A stretch of DNA of 64,000 bases. Source: Rhodonellum sp041748555 (lineage in GTDB: Bacteria > Bacteroidota > Bacteroidia > Cytophagales > Cyclobacteriaceae). Positions 17,256 to 26,936 of the stretch are shown here, one piece after another; the first letter of the stretch is position 1; each line of letters opens with the position of its first letter. The stretch is from positions 27,532-91,531 of the forward strand of contig JBGTDA010000131.1 in assembly GCA_041748555.1 (NCBI GenBank), read 5' to 3'. A program made the translations under genes and the position numbers. The notes beneath the pieces were generated by a model. That model searched no databases and was not told the DNA's origin. It saw only the letters and a program-made list of their open reading frames with translations.

Positions 17256-19102
17256 GTGACATCATTCATCTACTACCGGATGCCATAGCCAATCAAATTG
17301 CAGCAGGTGAGGTCGTCCAGAGACCTGCATCAGCACTGAAAGAACTGTTGGAAAATGCTGTGGATGCAGGAGCCCTTCAGATTCATGTATTGGTGAAAGA
17401 TGCCGGCAAAACACTGATCCATGTAATTGACAATGGTAAGGGGATGTCTATGACAGATGCAAGGATGAGTTTTGAAAGGCATGCCACATCCAAAATCAAG
17501 AGTTCACAGGATCTCTTCACCATACTTACCTTTGGTTTCCGTGGAGAGGCTTTGGCCTCCATCGCTGCTGTGGCTCAGGTGGAAATGAAAACCAGGCAAA
17601 CAGGCGAGGAGCTGGGAACCCTGCTTCAAGTAGAGGGTTCTGAGGTGAAGAAACAAGAACCGGTTTCCTGTCCTGAAGGAACTTCCGTATGCGTTAAGAA
17701 CCTGTTTTTTAATGTTCCTGCCAGAAGGAATTTTCTTAAATCCAACCCTGTGGAAATGCGTCATCTGGTTGAAGAATTCCAAAGGGTTGCCATATCTTAT
17801 CCTGAAATAGGTTTCGCATTTATACAAAATGATATGGAGCTTTTCAATCTTGTTCCAGGCAAACTGAGTCAAAGAATTCTGGGAATATTCGGAAAATCCT
17901 ATCAGGGTCAATTGGTTCCCTGTACCGAAGAAACCCCTCATCTTAATGTAAGAGGCTATGTAGGCAAACCTGAAAACGCCAAAAAAACCAGAGGTGAACA
18001 ATTTTTATTTGTCAACAACAGATACATTAGAAGCAATTATCTTCACCACGCTGTCTCGCATTCTTATGAGGGTCTGATGTCCGGCGAGATGCAGCCTTTT
18101 TACGTGTTGTTTTTGGAAATAGACCCTTGCCATATTGATATCAATGTGCATCCCACCAAAACAGAAATCAAGTTTGACGATGAACGTACAGTATACGGTG
18201 TGGTCAGATCTGCAATAAAACAGGCACTTGGAGCACACAACGTGGTTCCTACGCTGGATTTCAGTCTTGATGTAAACTTTGCAGAAAACTGGAAGCATGA
18301 TGAGGAGAAAAAAGAAGCGGTAAGCAGGGAAAACAGCTACAAAATTTTCAATAGCCCCAATCTAAAAAAACAGGATGTTTCGGGATGGGAACAGCTTTTT
18401 GAAGGAAACAACAATTTTGATGGATTGCGAAATGTTTCGCAGCAATCTTCCCGGAAAGGGGAAACAGATGTTCTTACATTTTCCTCCAAGGCCAGCGACT
18501 TGAAAGGAAATTTGGTGTTTTCCGAGGTGACAGAAACTACGGGAGCAACCTTTCAGGTAGAGCTGGGTTATATAGTTGCCCAAATGTCTTCGGGACTATT
18601 GATCCTGGATCAGCAGGCAGCACATGAACGAATCCTTTACGAAAGGTATATCAAGCAGCTCCAGAATGCTTCCGGGGCATCTCAGCAATGTCTGTTTCCG
18701 CAGCAGATCAGCCTTAGTCAAGCAGATTTTGCTCTGGTGATGGATTTGAAATCCGAACTGAACAGTCTGGGTTTCGTGGTGGAAGAGTTCGGTAGGGAAG
18801 CACTCATCATTCAGGGAGTTCCTGCGGATATTCAGGTCAATAATGAAAAATCATTATTTGAAGGCTTGCTGGAACAGTTCAAACATTTCAGATCAGAGCT
18901 GTCTTTGGACAAAAGAGAAAATCTTGCCCGTTCCTTAGCCAAAAAATCATCAACAAAAAAAGGAACCCGGTTAAGTAGTCCCGAAATGGAAACTTTGGTG
19001 GGTCATTTATTTGCCTGCAAAAATCCCAATTATGGATTGTCGGGGAACAAAACCTTTGTAAAATTGGATTTACCTAAAATACATGCATTTTTCAATCAGT
19101 AA
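17252..19102 (+). CDS. mutL: DNA mismatch repair protein MutL
   Basis: A 616-residue GHKL ATPase that links MutS mismatch recognition to downstream repair. The N-terminal motifs are intact: IAAGEVVQRPASALKELLEN with E and N of motif I, VIDNGKGM of motif II and TFGFRGEAL of motif III. The C-terminal dimerisation domain is present (LDQQAAHERILYER near residue 450, then the FACKNPNYG stretch). There is no DQHAx2Ex4E endonuclease motif in its exact form: DQQAAHERILYE differs at the first histidine (Q) but otherwise fits well, so nicking activity is plausible. It is followed by two rhomboid genes at 3 and 8 bp spacing. Confidence 0.93.
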   Translation: MSDIIHLLPDAIANQIAAGEVVQRPASALKELLENAVDAGALQIHVLVKDAGKTLIHVIDNGKGMSMTDARMSFERHATSKIKSSQDLFTILTFGFRGEALASIAAVAQVEMKTRQTGEELGTLLQVEGSEVKKQEPVSCPEGTSVCVKNLFFNVPARRNFLKSNPVEMRHLVEEFQRVAISYPEIGFAFIQNDMELFNLVPGKLSQRILGIFGKSYQGQLVPCTEETPHLNVRGYVGKPENAKKTRGEQFLFVNNRYIRSNYLHHAVSHSYEGLMSGEMQPFYVLFLEIDPCHIDINVHPTKTEIKFDDERTVYGVVRSAIKQALGAHNVVPTLDFSLDVNFAENWKHDEEKKEAVSRENSYKIFNSPNLKKQDVSGWEQLFEGNNNFDGLRNVSQQSSRKGETDVLTFSSKASDLKGNLVFSEVTETTGATFQVELGYIVAQMSSGLLILDQQAAHERILYERYIKQLQNASGASQQCLFPQQISLSQADFALVMDLKSELNSLGFVVEEFGREALIIQGVPADIQVNNEKSLFEGLLEQFKHFRSELSLDKRENLARSLAKKSSTKKGTRLSSPEMETLVGHLFACKNPNYGLSGNKTFVKLDLPKIHAFFNQ

Positions 19103-19105
19103 GAT

Positions 19106-19897
19106 ATGTTCAGAAATTTAACTCCCGTAGTCAAAAACATTTTACTTATTACCGTTGGAATCTTTTTGATTACTTCCTATTTAATGCCTCAGCTCAAGGG
19201 TATGTTTGCGCTTTACTATGTTCAAAGCCCAAAATTTTCTCCTACCCAGTTTTTGACCTATATGTTCATGCATGCTGATTTCTGGCATCTTTTCAGCAAC
19301 ATGTTTGGGTTGTTTATCTTTGGACCTTTGTTGGAGCAATTTCTGGGACCCAAAAAAATACTTGCTTTGTGGATGGTTTGCGGAGTAGGTTCAGGTTTGT
19401 TATATTCGGGGTATACATCCTACAGGATGCATCAAATGGATGAGCGGATCAGCCAATTTTATGAAAATCCAAGTCCGGAACTTTTCAGTAAATTTGTAAG
19501 TGACAACAGGCATTATTATAATCCGGCAGTTTATGATTTGGTGGACGAACTGAGCAGAAACCGGGATGACACCAGTCTGATCCAAAGGGCAAAGGACAAC
19601 ATGATGGGTGTGCGGGATCTTCAGGCTAATATCCCAATGGTGGGCGCTTCAGGAGCTTTGTTCGGGGTATTGATAGCATTTGGGATGCTTTTCCCTAATA
19701 CCCAGCTTTTCCTGCTGTTTCCGCCGATGCCGGTAAAAGCTAAATACCTGGTTCTTTTTTATGGACTTTACACAGTATATAGCGTTATCAACAATAATCC
19801 TATGGATAATGTAGCTCATTTTGCGCATCTTAGCGGTCTGGCAATCGGCGCAGCAATGGTCTACTATTGGAAAAAAAGCAGAAGTGACTTCTATTAG
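19106..19897 (+). CDS. Rhomboid family intramembrane serine protease (first of a tandem pair)
   Basis: A 263-residue polytopic membrane protein. It has the helix-2 signature HADFWHLFSNMFGLF, the catalytic serine in GASGALFG and the catalytic histidine in AHFAHLSGLAIGA. Between the second and third helix region (about residues 105-170) lies a polar insert with many charged residues (for example DELSRNRDDTSL) just before the GASG helix, which is unusual for a minimal bacterial rhomboid. It starts 3 bp after mutL and is likely in the same transcript. Confidence 0.9.
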   Translation: MFRNLTPVVKNILLITVGIFLITSYLMPQLKGMFALYYVQSPKFSPTQFLTYMFMHADFWHLFSNMFGLFIFGPLLEQFLGPKKILALWMVCGVGSGLLYSGYTSYRMHQMDERISQFYENPSPELFSKFVSDNRHYYNPAVYDLVDELSRNRDDTSLIQRAKDNMMGVRDLQANIPMVGASGALFGVLIAFGMLFPNTQLFLLFPPMPVKAKYLVLFYGLYTVYSVINNNPMDNVAHFAHLSGLAIGAAMVYYWKKSRSDFY

Positions 19898-19905
19898 AAA
19901 ATATT

Positions 19906-20835
19906 ATGTACGGAGGATTTTGGGATAATTTAAAAAACGCTTTCAATCATAGCGACAACAGCCTCTATAAGATCTTGGCGATCAATATACTGGTATTTTT
20001 TGTTGTGCTGGTATTTCGCGTTTTCTTGACCATAGGCGGAGGTGAGGGTTTGTATAGATCAATGCTCACCTATCTGATGATGCCGGCTGATCTTTCACAG
20101 TTTATATTCCAGCCATGGACCCTGCTTACTTACATGTTTTTGCACGAAGGAATATTCCACATTCTCTTCAACATGTTATTCCTTTATTGGTTTGGCTTGC
20201 TGGTAATGGAATATCTTGGAAGCAGAAAACTGGCAAATATATATATATTGGGAGGAATAGCAGGCGCTGCTTTATACGTTTTGATGTATAATGTCGCACC
20301 GTATTTCCAGGAAGCATTACCCGTGTCCAGGATGATGGGTGCCAGTGCAGGAGTATATGCCATAGTAGTAGCTGCCGCAACACTTGCCCCGAATACCTCA
20401 TTCCACCTTATATTGCTCGGTCCGGTAAAAATCAAGTATATAGCAATTTTTTATGTTATAGTTGCATTTGCTAATTCCGCAGGAAACAATGCCGGTGGAG
20501 AACTAGCACATTTGGGCGGAGCAGCATTGGGATTCTTTTATATTCTCCAGCTTCAAAAAGGCAATGACCTCGGCAGACCCGTTCAGGTTGTCGGCCAGTT
20601 TATTGGAAATCTTTTTACAAAAAGACCAAAAGTAAAGGTTTCGTACAGAAAAAAATCTTATTCGGGAACAACTGACACAGGTGATCCAAAACCTCGAAAA
20701 CCCGGTCCCCAAACCAATTTTGCGGATGCAACACAGGAAGAAATCGATCAGATTCTGGATAAAATCGCCGAAAAAGGATATGATGCATTGAGCAAGGAAG
20801 AGAAAAGAAAGCTTTTCGAATTCAGCAAAAAGTAG
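19906..20835 (+). CDS. Rhomboid family intramembrane serine protease (second of a tandem pair)
   Basis: A 309-residue protein. The six-helix core has HEGIFHILFNMLFLYWFG, the catalytic serine in MGASAGVYA and the histidine in ELAHLGGAALG. After the last helix comes a roughly 85-residue cytosolic tail that is basic and Pro/Gly-rich. It ends in a helical hairpin motif (EEIDQILDKIAEKGYDALS) found at the C-terminus of many Bacteroidota rhomboids. The loop residue after the catalytic serine is Ala in place of Gly. It begins 8 bp after its paralogue; the tail is the clearest difference between the pair. Confidence 0.9.
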   Translation: MYGGFWDNLKNAFNHSDNSLYKILAINILVFFVVLVFRVFLTIGGGEGLYRSMLTYLMMPADLSQFIFQPWTLLTYMFLHEGIFHILFNMLFLYWFGLLVMEYLGSRKLANIYILGGIAGAALYVLMYNVAPYFQEALPVSRMMGASAGVYAIVVAAATLAPNTSFHLILLGPVKIKYIAIFYVIVAFANSAGNNAGGELAHLGGAALGFFYILQLQKGNDLGRPVQVVGQFIGNLFTKRPKVKVSYRKKSYSGTTDTGDPKPRKPGPQTNFADATQEEIDQILDKIAEKGYDALSKEEKRKLFEFSKK

Positions 20836-20839
20836 CTTT

Positions 20840-21310
20840 TCAATTTATGATCAGAACTCCTCCAACTCTAAAAACAGGCCATCTGGTATTCTGGCTTTGG
20901 AACTTGATTTCTGTATTGAACCCAAAGCGATCCGTGGCTTTTATAAAAGCACCAATACCTACATTCGCTCCCGGTCTGGTCAAAGAAACTCCGGGATTGC
21001 CCGGTTGGGTATTGATCCAATAATTCGTATAACCAACCAATACATACAGCTGTGAAACGCCCTCACTTAAAAAATACCTCAAGTCAGCATTCAGATTGAA
21101 GGAATTGCCCAGTTCAGGAAACCACACCGTAAAAGTGGGAGCCAACGAGAATTTGTCCGCAAAAAAATATTCCAAACCCAAATGGCTGCCGTACTCCTTG
21201 ATGGTCAATCTGTAATCCCCTCCCGCCTGTATCCGCAAATCTCCTTGTTCCTGGGCATAAGCCGACCCAAGAACACAAACCAACACCACAAACAATCCAA
21301 ACTTTTTCAT
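20840..21310 (-). CDS. Small outer-membrane beta-barrel-like protein
   Basis: A 156-residue protein with a Sec signal peptide (MKKFGLFVVLVCVLGSAYAQ) and alternating hydrophobic strands rich in aromatic ends, such as LYVLVGYTNYWI and FGFNTEIKFQSQ. This pattern fits an eight-stranded barrel of the OmpW/OmpA-like or DUF3575 type. It is convergent with the second rhomboid gene (4 bp apart). No exact family or function is claimed. Confidence 0.68.
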   Translation of the reverse strand: MKKFGLFVVLVCVLGSAYAQEQGDLRIQAGGDYRLTIKEYGSHLGLEYFFADKFSLAPTFTVWFPELGNSFNLNADLRYFLSEGVSQLYVLVGYTNYWINTQPGNPGVSLTRPGANVGIGAFIKATDRFGFNTEIKFQSQNTRWPVFRVGGVLIIN

Positions 21311-21356
21311 TTCTGCTGATCTACTGATATTGAAACAATACTTTTTTAATCAAAAA

Positions 21357-22418
21357 TCATCCTAAGGAAGCCACTTCGTTTTTATTGGCCAACTGTCCAC
21401 AGGCGGCGTCGATGTCCTGACCCCTTGATTTTCGGACTTTGGCTATTATTCCCTGGGATTCCAAAATCCTCACATACATCCCCACAGCCTCTTTGGAAGC
21501 TTGTCGAAACTCGCCCTCATCGATGGGGTTGTATTGGATGATGTTCACCTTGGACGGAATGATTCTACAGAACTTGGCCAATGCCCGCGCATGGTTCTCG
21601 TCATCGTTGATGCCCTCCCAAATAACATACTCATAGGTCACCTTTCTTTGGGTAATCTGATACCAGTATTGCAGTGCATCTGCCAGATCTTCCAGCGGAT
21701 TGACCAAATTGATGGGCATAAGGCGGCTCCGGGTTTCATTGATGGCGGAGTGGAGCGAAACCGCAAGATTGAATTTGACCTCCTCATCTGCCATTTTTCG
21801 GATGATTTTTGGAATCCCTACGGTCGAAAGGGTAATTCTTCTGGGTGCCATTCCCAGTCCATCCGGGGAGGTGATCTTGTCTATAGCGGCAATGACGTTG
21901 GCATAATTCAATAAAGGCTCGCCCATACCCATAAAGACGATGTTGGTCAGGGGCCTTTGAAAATAAGTTTCTGCTTCTTCTTTGATAGCCACTACCTGAT
22001 CATAGATTTCATCCGGATTGAGGTTCCGCATTCTTTTCAGGCGGGCAGTTGCACAGAAATTGCAATCCAAGCTGCAACCCACCTGCGAGGAAACACAGGC
22101 AGTGATCCTTTTGGAAGTCGGGATCAACACTGATTCTACTATTTTATCATCAAAAAGTTTGACGGCATTTTTGATAGTACCGTCGCTCGAATGCTGCATC
22201 AGATCCACCAGAATGTAATTGATGGTAAAATTTTCCTTCAGCAATTCCCGAGTAGCTTTGGAAATATTGCTCATCTCATCAAAGTTCTTCAGTGATTTTT
22301 GCCAAAGCCATTCATAAACTTGCTTTGCCCTGAACTTTTTATCGCCTTTCCCAAGAAAAAATTCTTCCAATTCACTCAGCGTGAGTTTGCGAATGTCTCT
22401 CTTCTTCATTTCTTCCAT
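21357..22418 (-). CDS. rlmN: 23S rRNA (adenine-2503-C2)-methyltransferase
   Basis: A 353-residue radical SAM enzyme that methylates A2503 of 23S rRNA and A37 of some tRNAs. The cluster motif is CSLDCNFC (C115, C119, C122) after ACVSSQVG. FMGMGEPLLNY, PRRITLSTVGI and LAVSLHSA follow, and a conserved cysteine lies near the end (AACGQLA). The start at 22418 (MEEMKKRDIRKLTL) is preferred over an upstream in-frame ATG at 22475, which would add an atypical cysteine-rich leader. Confidence 0.94.
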   Translation of the reverse strand: MEEMKKRDIRKLTLSELEEFFLGKGDKKFRAKQVYEWLWQKSLKNFDEMSNISKATRELLKENFTINYILVDLMQHSSDGTIKNAVKLFDDKIVESVLIPTSKRITACVSSQVGCSLDCNFCATARLKRMRNLNPDEIYDQVVAIKEEAETYFQRPLTNIVFMGMGEPLLNYANVIAAIDKITSPDGLGMAPRRITLSTVGIPKIIRKMADEEVKFNLAVSLHSAINETRSRLMPINLVNPLEDLADALQYWYQITQRKVTYEYVIWEGINDDENHARALAKFCRIIPSKVNIIQYNPIDEGEFRQASKEAVGMYVRILESQGIIAKVRKSRGQDIDAACGQLANKNEVASLG

Positions 22419-22562
22419 AAAGCAAAGGTACGAATATGAGTTGTTTCCTTTACACAAACAGAGAATAGGGTTCATGTTGACACATAAAAAATGTTAAAAA
22501 AAATCAGATATCCTGAGCCGGTATAAGATTCTTTTACTGGAAAACCTTTGATTATTTGAATA

Positions 22563-23504
22563 TCAAGCTTTAAGCAAATCCCGCACCTCCACCAAGGTAT
22601 TTTTGATCTCCACGATGCTCTCCCATTCCCGGTCTTTTTCCCCATGTTCGATGCCTACATATCCATGGTAATTGTGTGAAAGAACGATTTTCATCATGCG
22701 TTCATAATCAACAGGGATTTGATTACCCTTATCATCCCAACCATCGGGTTTGAGACTGACACCTTTTGCCATCGGCATCAGCTCATCCACACCCCTATAG
22801 GAATCGTAAGAAACCACCTTTTGATCATCTTGATGAATTCGGAAATTGCCAAAATCCGGCAAACTACCTGCCCTTGGATGATCGGTTTGTCGAAGCATTT
22901 CCGCCAGCCACTGAGCATTACTGGAAAAACCCCCGTGGTTTTCTATGATGACATTAATCCCATGCGCATCCGCAAACTCACACATTTGTCTCATCCCGTC
23001 ACTCACCAGGTTCATGGCTTCTTTGGCTTTTTGGGGATCCTCACTCCAGGGGATATCGGTATATGCGTTGATCCGGATCGAATGACAATCCAAAAATTTG
23101 GCAGCCTCCACCCATTTCTTATGGTTCTCGACCGTTTTTTCCCGTTCTTCCGGGCTCGTTGCGCCCAACATTCCCTCCCGATCACACATGATCAGTACAG
23201 AAGCCACTCCCTCTCCCTCAGCCCTGATCTTCATCTCCCTCAGGTAATCCTTATCCTTGGCTTTATCCATAAAAAATTGGTTGACGTATTCCACGGCATC
23301 GATTCCGTGTTTCTTGGCCATTTTGGGAAAATCCAAATGGTCCAGCTGACCCGCAAAAAGCGGTCTGTTCACTGACCATTCTGCAAGCGATATCTTAAAT
23401 AAAGGGTCCTCATTTTTTATGGTCAACCCAGTAAGCGGAAAGCCCAAACCTAACACTGAAGTGGCAAAGCCTACCTGTTTTAGGAAATCTCTTCTTTTTT
23501 TCAT
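22563..23504 (-). CDS. Exported sugar isomerase/epimerase-like TIM-barrel protein
   Basis: A 313-residue protein with a Tat-like leader (KKRRDFLKQVGFATSVLGLG) and a xylose-isomerase-like barrel. Metal-site segments include VIIENHGGFSS mid-protein, GSLPDFGNFRIH and YVGIEHGEKDREWES near the end. Such Tat-exported isomerase-like proteins are common in Bacteroidota sugar-catabolic genomes. The substrate is unknown. It is transcribed alone, upstream of a 290-bp AT-rich gap. Confidence 0.76.
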   Translation of the reverse strand: MKKRRDFLKQVGFATSVLGLGFPLTGLTIKNEDPLFKISLAEWSVNRPLFAGQLDHLDFPKMAKKHGIDAVEYVNQFFMDKAKDKDYLREMKIRAEGEGVASVLIMCDREGMLGATSPEEREKTVENHKKWVEAAKFLDCHSIRINAYTDIPWSEDPQKAKEAMNLVSDGMRQMCEFADAHGINVIIENHGGFSSNAQWLAEMLRQTDHPRAGSLPDFGNFRIHQDDQKVVSYDSYRGVDELMPMAKGVSLKPDGWDDKGNQIPVDYERMMKIVLSHNYHGYVGIEHGEKDREWESIVEIKNTLVEVRDLLKA

Positions 23505-23797
23505 AGCTGTTGATTGTGTTAGGATTGAAGGATAATAATTTACCTAGAGAATTTCAGTTATCAAAACTAAGCTTCGGAATTGTGAGTAGAGGTTTCCGAA
23601 GCATTGATAATTTTGAAATTTAAAACCTAAAATAAGTGTTCAAAATATTTAAAGTTAAAAATCATATCGTTAATAAATCACTTTTCTTATTATCAAATAA
23701 TTATTAATTAAACCTTTTTGTTAATTATTAAGAAATATTTTTGATTTATAATTGAATTATCAATAATTTAGAACTTTGTAATTTAAATGTGAAAATA

Positions 23798-24610
23798 ATG
23801 AAAACGAATATAGGATTCTTAATTGATATGGACGGCGTGATTTATAGAGGGAGTGAATTGATTCCCGGCGCCAGAGAATTTATTCACTTGTTGCTTGAAG
23901 AGGATATACCTTTTCTTTTCCTGACCAATAACAGTCAAAGGAACTGCAAGGATGTAGTCGAGAAATTAAAAAGGATGGGTATCAATGTGGGGGAAAAACA
24001 CATTTTCACCTGTGCCATTGCCACAGCCAGATATCTTGCCTCCCAAAAACCCAATGGAACAGCTTATGTCATCGGTGAAGGAGGTTTATTGACAGCTCTG
24101 CATCAAAATGGCTATTCAATTGTGGATGATTACCCCGACTATGTTGTCATTGGGGAGGGCAGGACAGTTATGTTGGAGTCGGTTGATAAAGCCATAAACA
24201 TGGTGATGAAAGGTTCAAAGCTGATCGCCACCAATCTGGATCCGTACTGTCCCAGTGCCAATGGCTCAATCAGGTCGGGTTGCGGCGCTTTTGTTTCCAT
24301 GATTGAACCGGCGACCGGTAAAAAAGCCTTCAGCGCAGGAAAACCAAGTCCTGTCATGATGCGGCTGGCAAAAGCAGAACTACAAACCCGGTCAGCACAT
24401 ACCATCATGATTGGGGATACGATGGAAACAGATATTCTGGGGGGAGTTCAAATGGGCTTCAAAACGGTATTGACGCTTACCGGATCCACAAAAAGGGAGG
24501 ATCTTGAGAAATTCGCCTATTCTCCGGACTTTGTTATCAACAGTATTCATGATCTATTGGATGAGGAAATATTCTCAGAAATCAGTGGTCTTGAACTGGT
24601 TGTAGCTTAA
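23798..24610 (+). CDS. HAD-IIA family hydrolase (NagD-like phosphatase)
   Basis: A 270-residue cytoplasmic phosphatase. The nucleophile motif I is DMDGVIYRG (residues about 9-17), FLTNNSQR is motif II, and MIGDTMETDILGG is motif IV; the C2A cap lies between. The start at 23798 (ATG) is preferred to a GTG nine bases upstream in the same frame. The relatives NagD, PGP and p-nitrophenyl phosphatase act on small phosphomonoesters; the substrate here is not evident. The 290 bp upstream are very AT-rich and hold no gene. Confidence 0.86.
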   Translation: MKTNIGFLIDMDGVIYRGSELIPGAREFIHLLLEEDIPFLFLTNNSQRNCKDVVEKLKRMGINVGEKHIFTCAIATARYLASQKPNGTAYVIGEGGLLTALHQNGYSIVDDYPDYVVIGEGRTVMLESVDKAINMVMKGSKLIATNLDPYCPSANGSIRSGCGAFVSMIEPATGKKAFSAGKPSPVMMRLAKAELQTRSAHTIMIGDTMETDILGGVQMGFKTVLTLTGSTKREDLEKFAYSPDFVINSIHDLLDEEIFSEISGLELVVA

Positions 24611-24799
24611 TTTTAATTTGCGGTTAAAGGTATTTCCAGGGTTAATGTTTCTGAGATACGGGAGTCAGAATAAATCAGGCAATGCTTTTAACTGCATTTT
24701 CAAACATTTTCATTTAAAAAGGCAGCTAACTTTATGTAGGGATTTTTGGAATTGTTTACTTTCTTAGTCTTTTTAAAGATTAGATTGTAGCCATTTATT

Positions 24800-25939
24800 A
24801 TGTCGAACCTAAAAAATATCCTGCTGCCTTTTCTATATTACTCCAAGCTCCGGGTATCGAAAGCAAGGCTTTGGCTTTGGATAAAACTTGGGCTGATCAA
24901 ATCCATCATGATCCAGCCCTATAAAGGTTTTGGAAATGAAACAGAAATCTTTTTTGTGGGTAGGGTGATCCAGGATAAAGGTGTTCGGGTTTCACATGTT
25001 TCTGACAGCACCTGGCGGAATGTCGGGAATATGCGAAAACGTTTTATGAGCGTGGTCATCCCCGGAGCACGTGTCAAAGCTGATTTTATGGGAATGGCAC
25101 AGGTAGCTGTATCTGATAATGAAGGTTATTTTGAATTCAGAATCCATCCTCACCTGCCGATGGTAGAAGCTTCCAGATGGCAAAAAATCACGCTGACGCT
25201 TATTGATCCCATCATCCGAAACCAAGGTGAAGTCAGTGCGGAAAGTCAGGTTTTTGTGCCAAGGGGTCTGGTTGAATATGCAATCATTTCGGACATAGAC
25301 GATACCATTGTCACTACAGACGCTATGAGAATGTGGGAAATGCTGAAAACTACCTTTGCCCGGAATGCATATACCCGGGTTCCCTTTCCGGGGGTTTCTG
25401 CTTTTTATAAAGCATTGGAAAAAGGAACTGACGGAGTAGAAAGCAATCCTTTTTTTTATGTATCAAGCAGTCCCTGGAATCTTTATGATTTCCTGATGGA
25501 ATTTTTGGAAGTGCATAATATCCCGAAGGGACCCTTGATGCTCCGGGATCTTGGGCTTACCAGGGATCAATTTATTGCAGGCAGCCACTCAGAACACAAA
25601 TTGAAACAGATAGAACACATCATGAAAGTTTTTGTGGACCTTCCATTCATTCTCATCGGGGACAGCGGCCAGGAGGACCCTGAAATTTACCTGCAGGTTA
25701 TTAAAGATTTACCAGGGAGGGTGAAAATGATTTATATCCGGGACGTCAGCAACAAGAGAACAGAGGAGGTGAATGAAATTGCCCAAAAAATCAATGCTCT
25801 GGGTGTGGAAATGATGCTAGTCAAAAACACAACCGAGGCCGCCATTCATGCCGTTTCAAAGGGCTGGATCAACCAAGCCGATGTCCTTGAAATCGCTCAG
25901 GTGAAGCAAAAGGAGGAGGAGGAAAATAAAACTTTGTAG
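24800..25939 (+). CDS. App1-like phosphatase domain protein (DUF2183)
   Basis: A 379-residue protein. The C-terminal half is the App1 phosphatidate phosphatase catalytic domain, a HAD-like fold with DIDDTIVTTDAMRM (D-x-D-x-T), FFYVSSSPWNLYDFL and ILIGDSGQEDPEIY. The N-terminal 150 residues form a beta-rich region with an extended basic start. Yeast App1 dephosphorylates phosphatidic acid; bacterial members are uncharacterised. No export signal is seen. It follows a HAD phosphatase gene by 190 bp on the same strand. Confidence 0.85.
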   Translation: MSNLKNILLPFLYYSKLRVSKARLWLWIKLGLIKSIMIQPYKGFGNETEIFFVGRVIQDKGVRVSHVSDSTWRNVGNMRKRFMSVVIPGARVKADFMGMAQVAVSDNEGYFEFRIHPHLPMVEASRWQKITLTLIDPIIRNQGEVSAESQVFVPRGLVEYAIISDIDDTIVTTDAMRMWEMLKTTFARNAYTRVPFPGVSAFYKALEKGTDGVESNPFFYVSSSPWNLYDFLMEFLEVHNIPKGPLMLRDLGLTRDQFIAGSHSEHKLKQIEHIMKVFVDLPFILIGDSGQEDPEIYLQVIKDLPGRVKMIYIRDVSNKRTEEVNEIAQKINALGVEMMLVKNTTEAAIHAVSKGWINQADVLEIAQVKQKEEEENKTL

Positions 25940-26252
25940 AAACTGACAATCCAAAACTATTTGTAAATTCTCCAAGGTTAATAAAAACTTTCATCCCATA
26001 TTAAAGCTTCGACTAGGACTATCAAGGGATAGATTCTAGATTTTATTGTGCTGTATACAATCCATTGAATGATTGAATATTGTGACAAAAAAGAGGATCA
26101 GTAATATAAAATAACGGTTGATTTTTTTTTACAGGCATCCAAGAGGAATAAAAATTCAAATTATTAGGTACCGCCGTTAATAATCTGTGCGGATTAGAGA
26201 CAAGGATGTTTTACTTCAAAGTTTCTTCAGGAATTTATTATTAATTTGAAGC
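25940..26252. other. AT-rich intergenic region before the two-component genes
   Basis: A gap of 313 bp with no credible reading frame, hairpin terminator or RNA gene. It should hold the promoter of the response regulator, but no clear TTG/TAnnTTTG pair was found. Confidence 0.5.
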
Positions 26253-26936
26253 ATGAAAATCCTTCTGGTAGAAGACAATGTTGAATTAACAAAAAACATA
26301 TTGGACTTTTTGGGTCAGGAGGGACTGATCTGTGAATCTTGCGAGAATTGCTTCGATGCCCAGGACAAACTCCTTTCTTTCAAGTACGACTGCGTTATTT
26401 TGGATATTATGCTTCCTGATGGAAACGGTCTGGAGATTCTGCGCTTTATCAAAGACCAAAAACTTGCTTGTAACATTTTGATCATTTCAGCCAAAAATGC
26501 ACTGGAAGACAAAATCAACGGGTTGGATCTCGGTGCAGATGATTACCTGACAAAACCCTTCTATCTTCCGGAGCTTCATGCGCGGTTGAAAGCCATTTAC
26601 CGCCGAAACCAACTTGATGGAAATTATGAAGTGGTTTTCAACGAAATCAAGCTGAATACCCTTACCCTAGAAGCCATAGTCTGCGGGAAAACGCTGGATC
26701 TCACCAAGAAGGAATTTGACCTCTTACTTTTCTTTCTCACCAACAAAAACCGCGTTTTGGGCAGGCAGTCCATCGCCCAACACATGTGGGGAGATTATAC
26801 AGATGACCTGGCCAATTTTGATTTTGTGTATCAGCACATCAAAAACCTCCGCAAGAAAATCTGCCAGGCAGGGGGTAAAGATTATATCAATACCATATAC
26901 GGTATCGGATACAAATTCAACACAACCGCTTCATGA
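26253..26936 (+). CDS. OmpR family DNA-binding response regulator
   Basis: A 227-residue protein. The receiver domain (1-120) has acidic residues near D8, the phosphorylation site D51 in ILDIMLPDG and K101 in DDYLTKPF. The C-terminal winged helix (about 130-225) has DLTKKEFDLLLFFL and the recognition region HIKNLRKKI. The stop overlaps the histidine kinase start (ATGA), so the pair is coupled. It is upstream of an outer-membrane receptor-like gene, the likeliest local target. Confidence 0.94.
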   Translation: MKILLVEDNVELTKNILDFLGQEGLICESCENCFDAQDKLLSFKYDCVILDIMLPDGNGLEILRFIKDQKLACNILIISAKNALEDKINGLDLGADDYLTKPFYLPELHARLKAIYRRNQLDGNYEVVFNEIKLNTLTLEAIVCGKTLDLTKKEFDLLLFFLTNKNRVLGRQSIAQHMWGDYTDDLANFDFVYQHIKNLRKKICQAGGKDYINTIYGIGYKFNTTAS

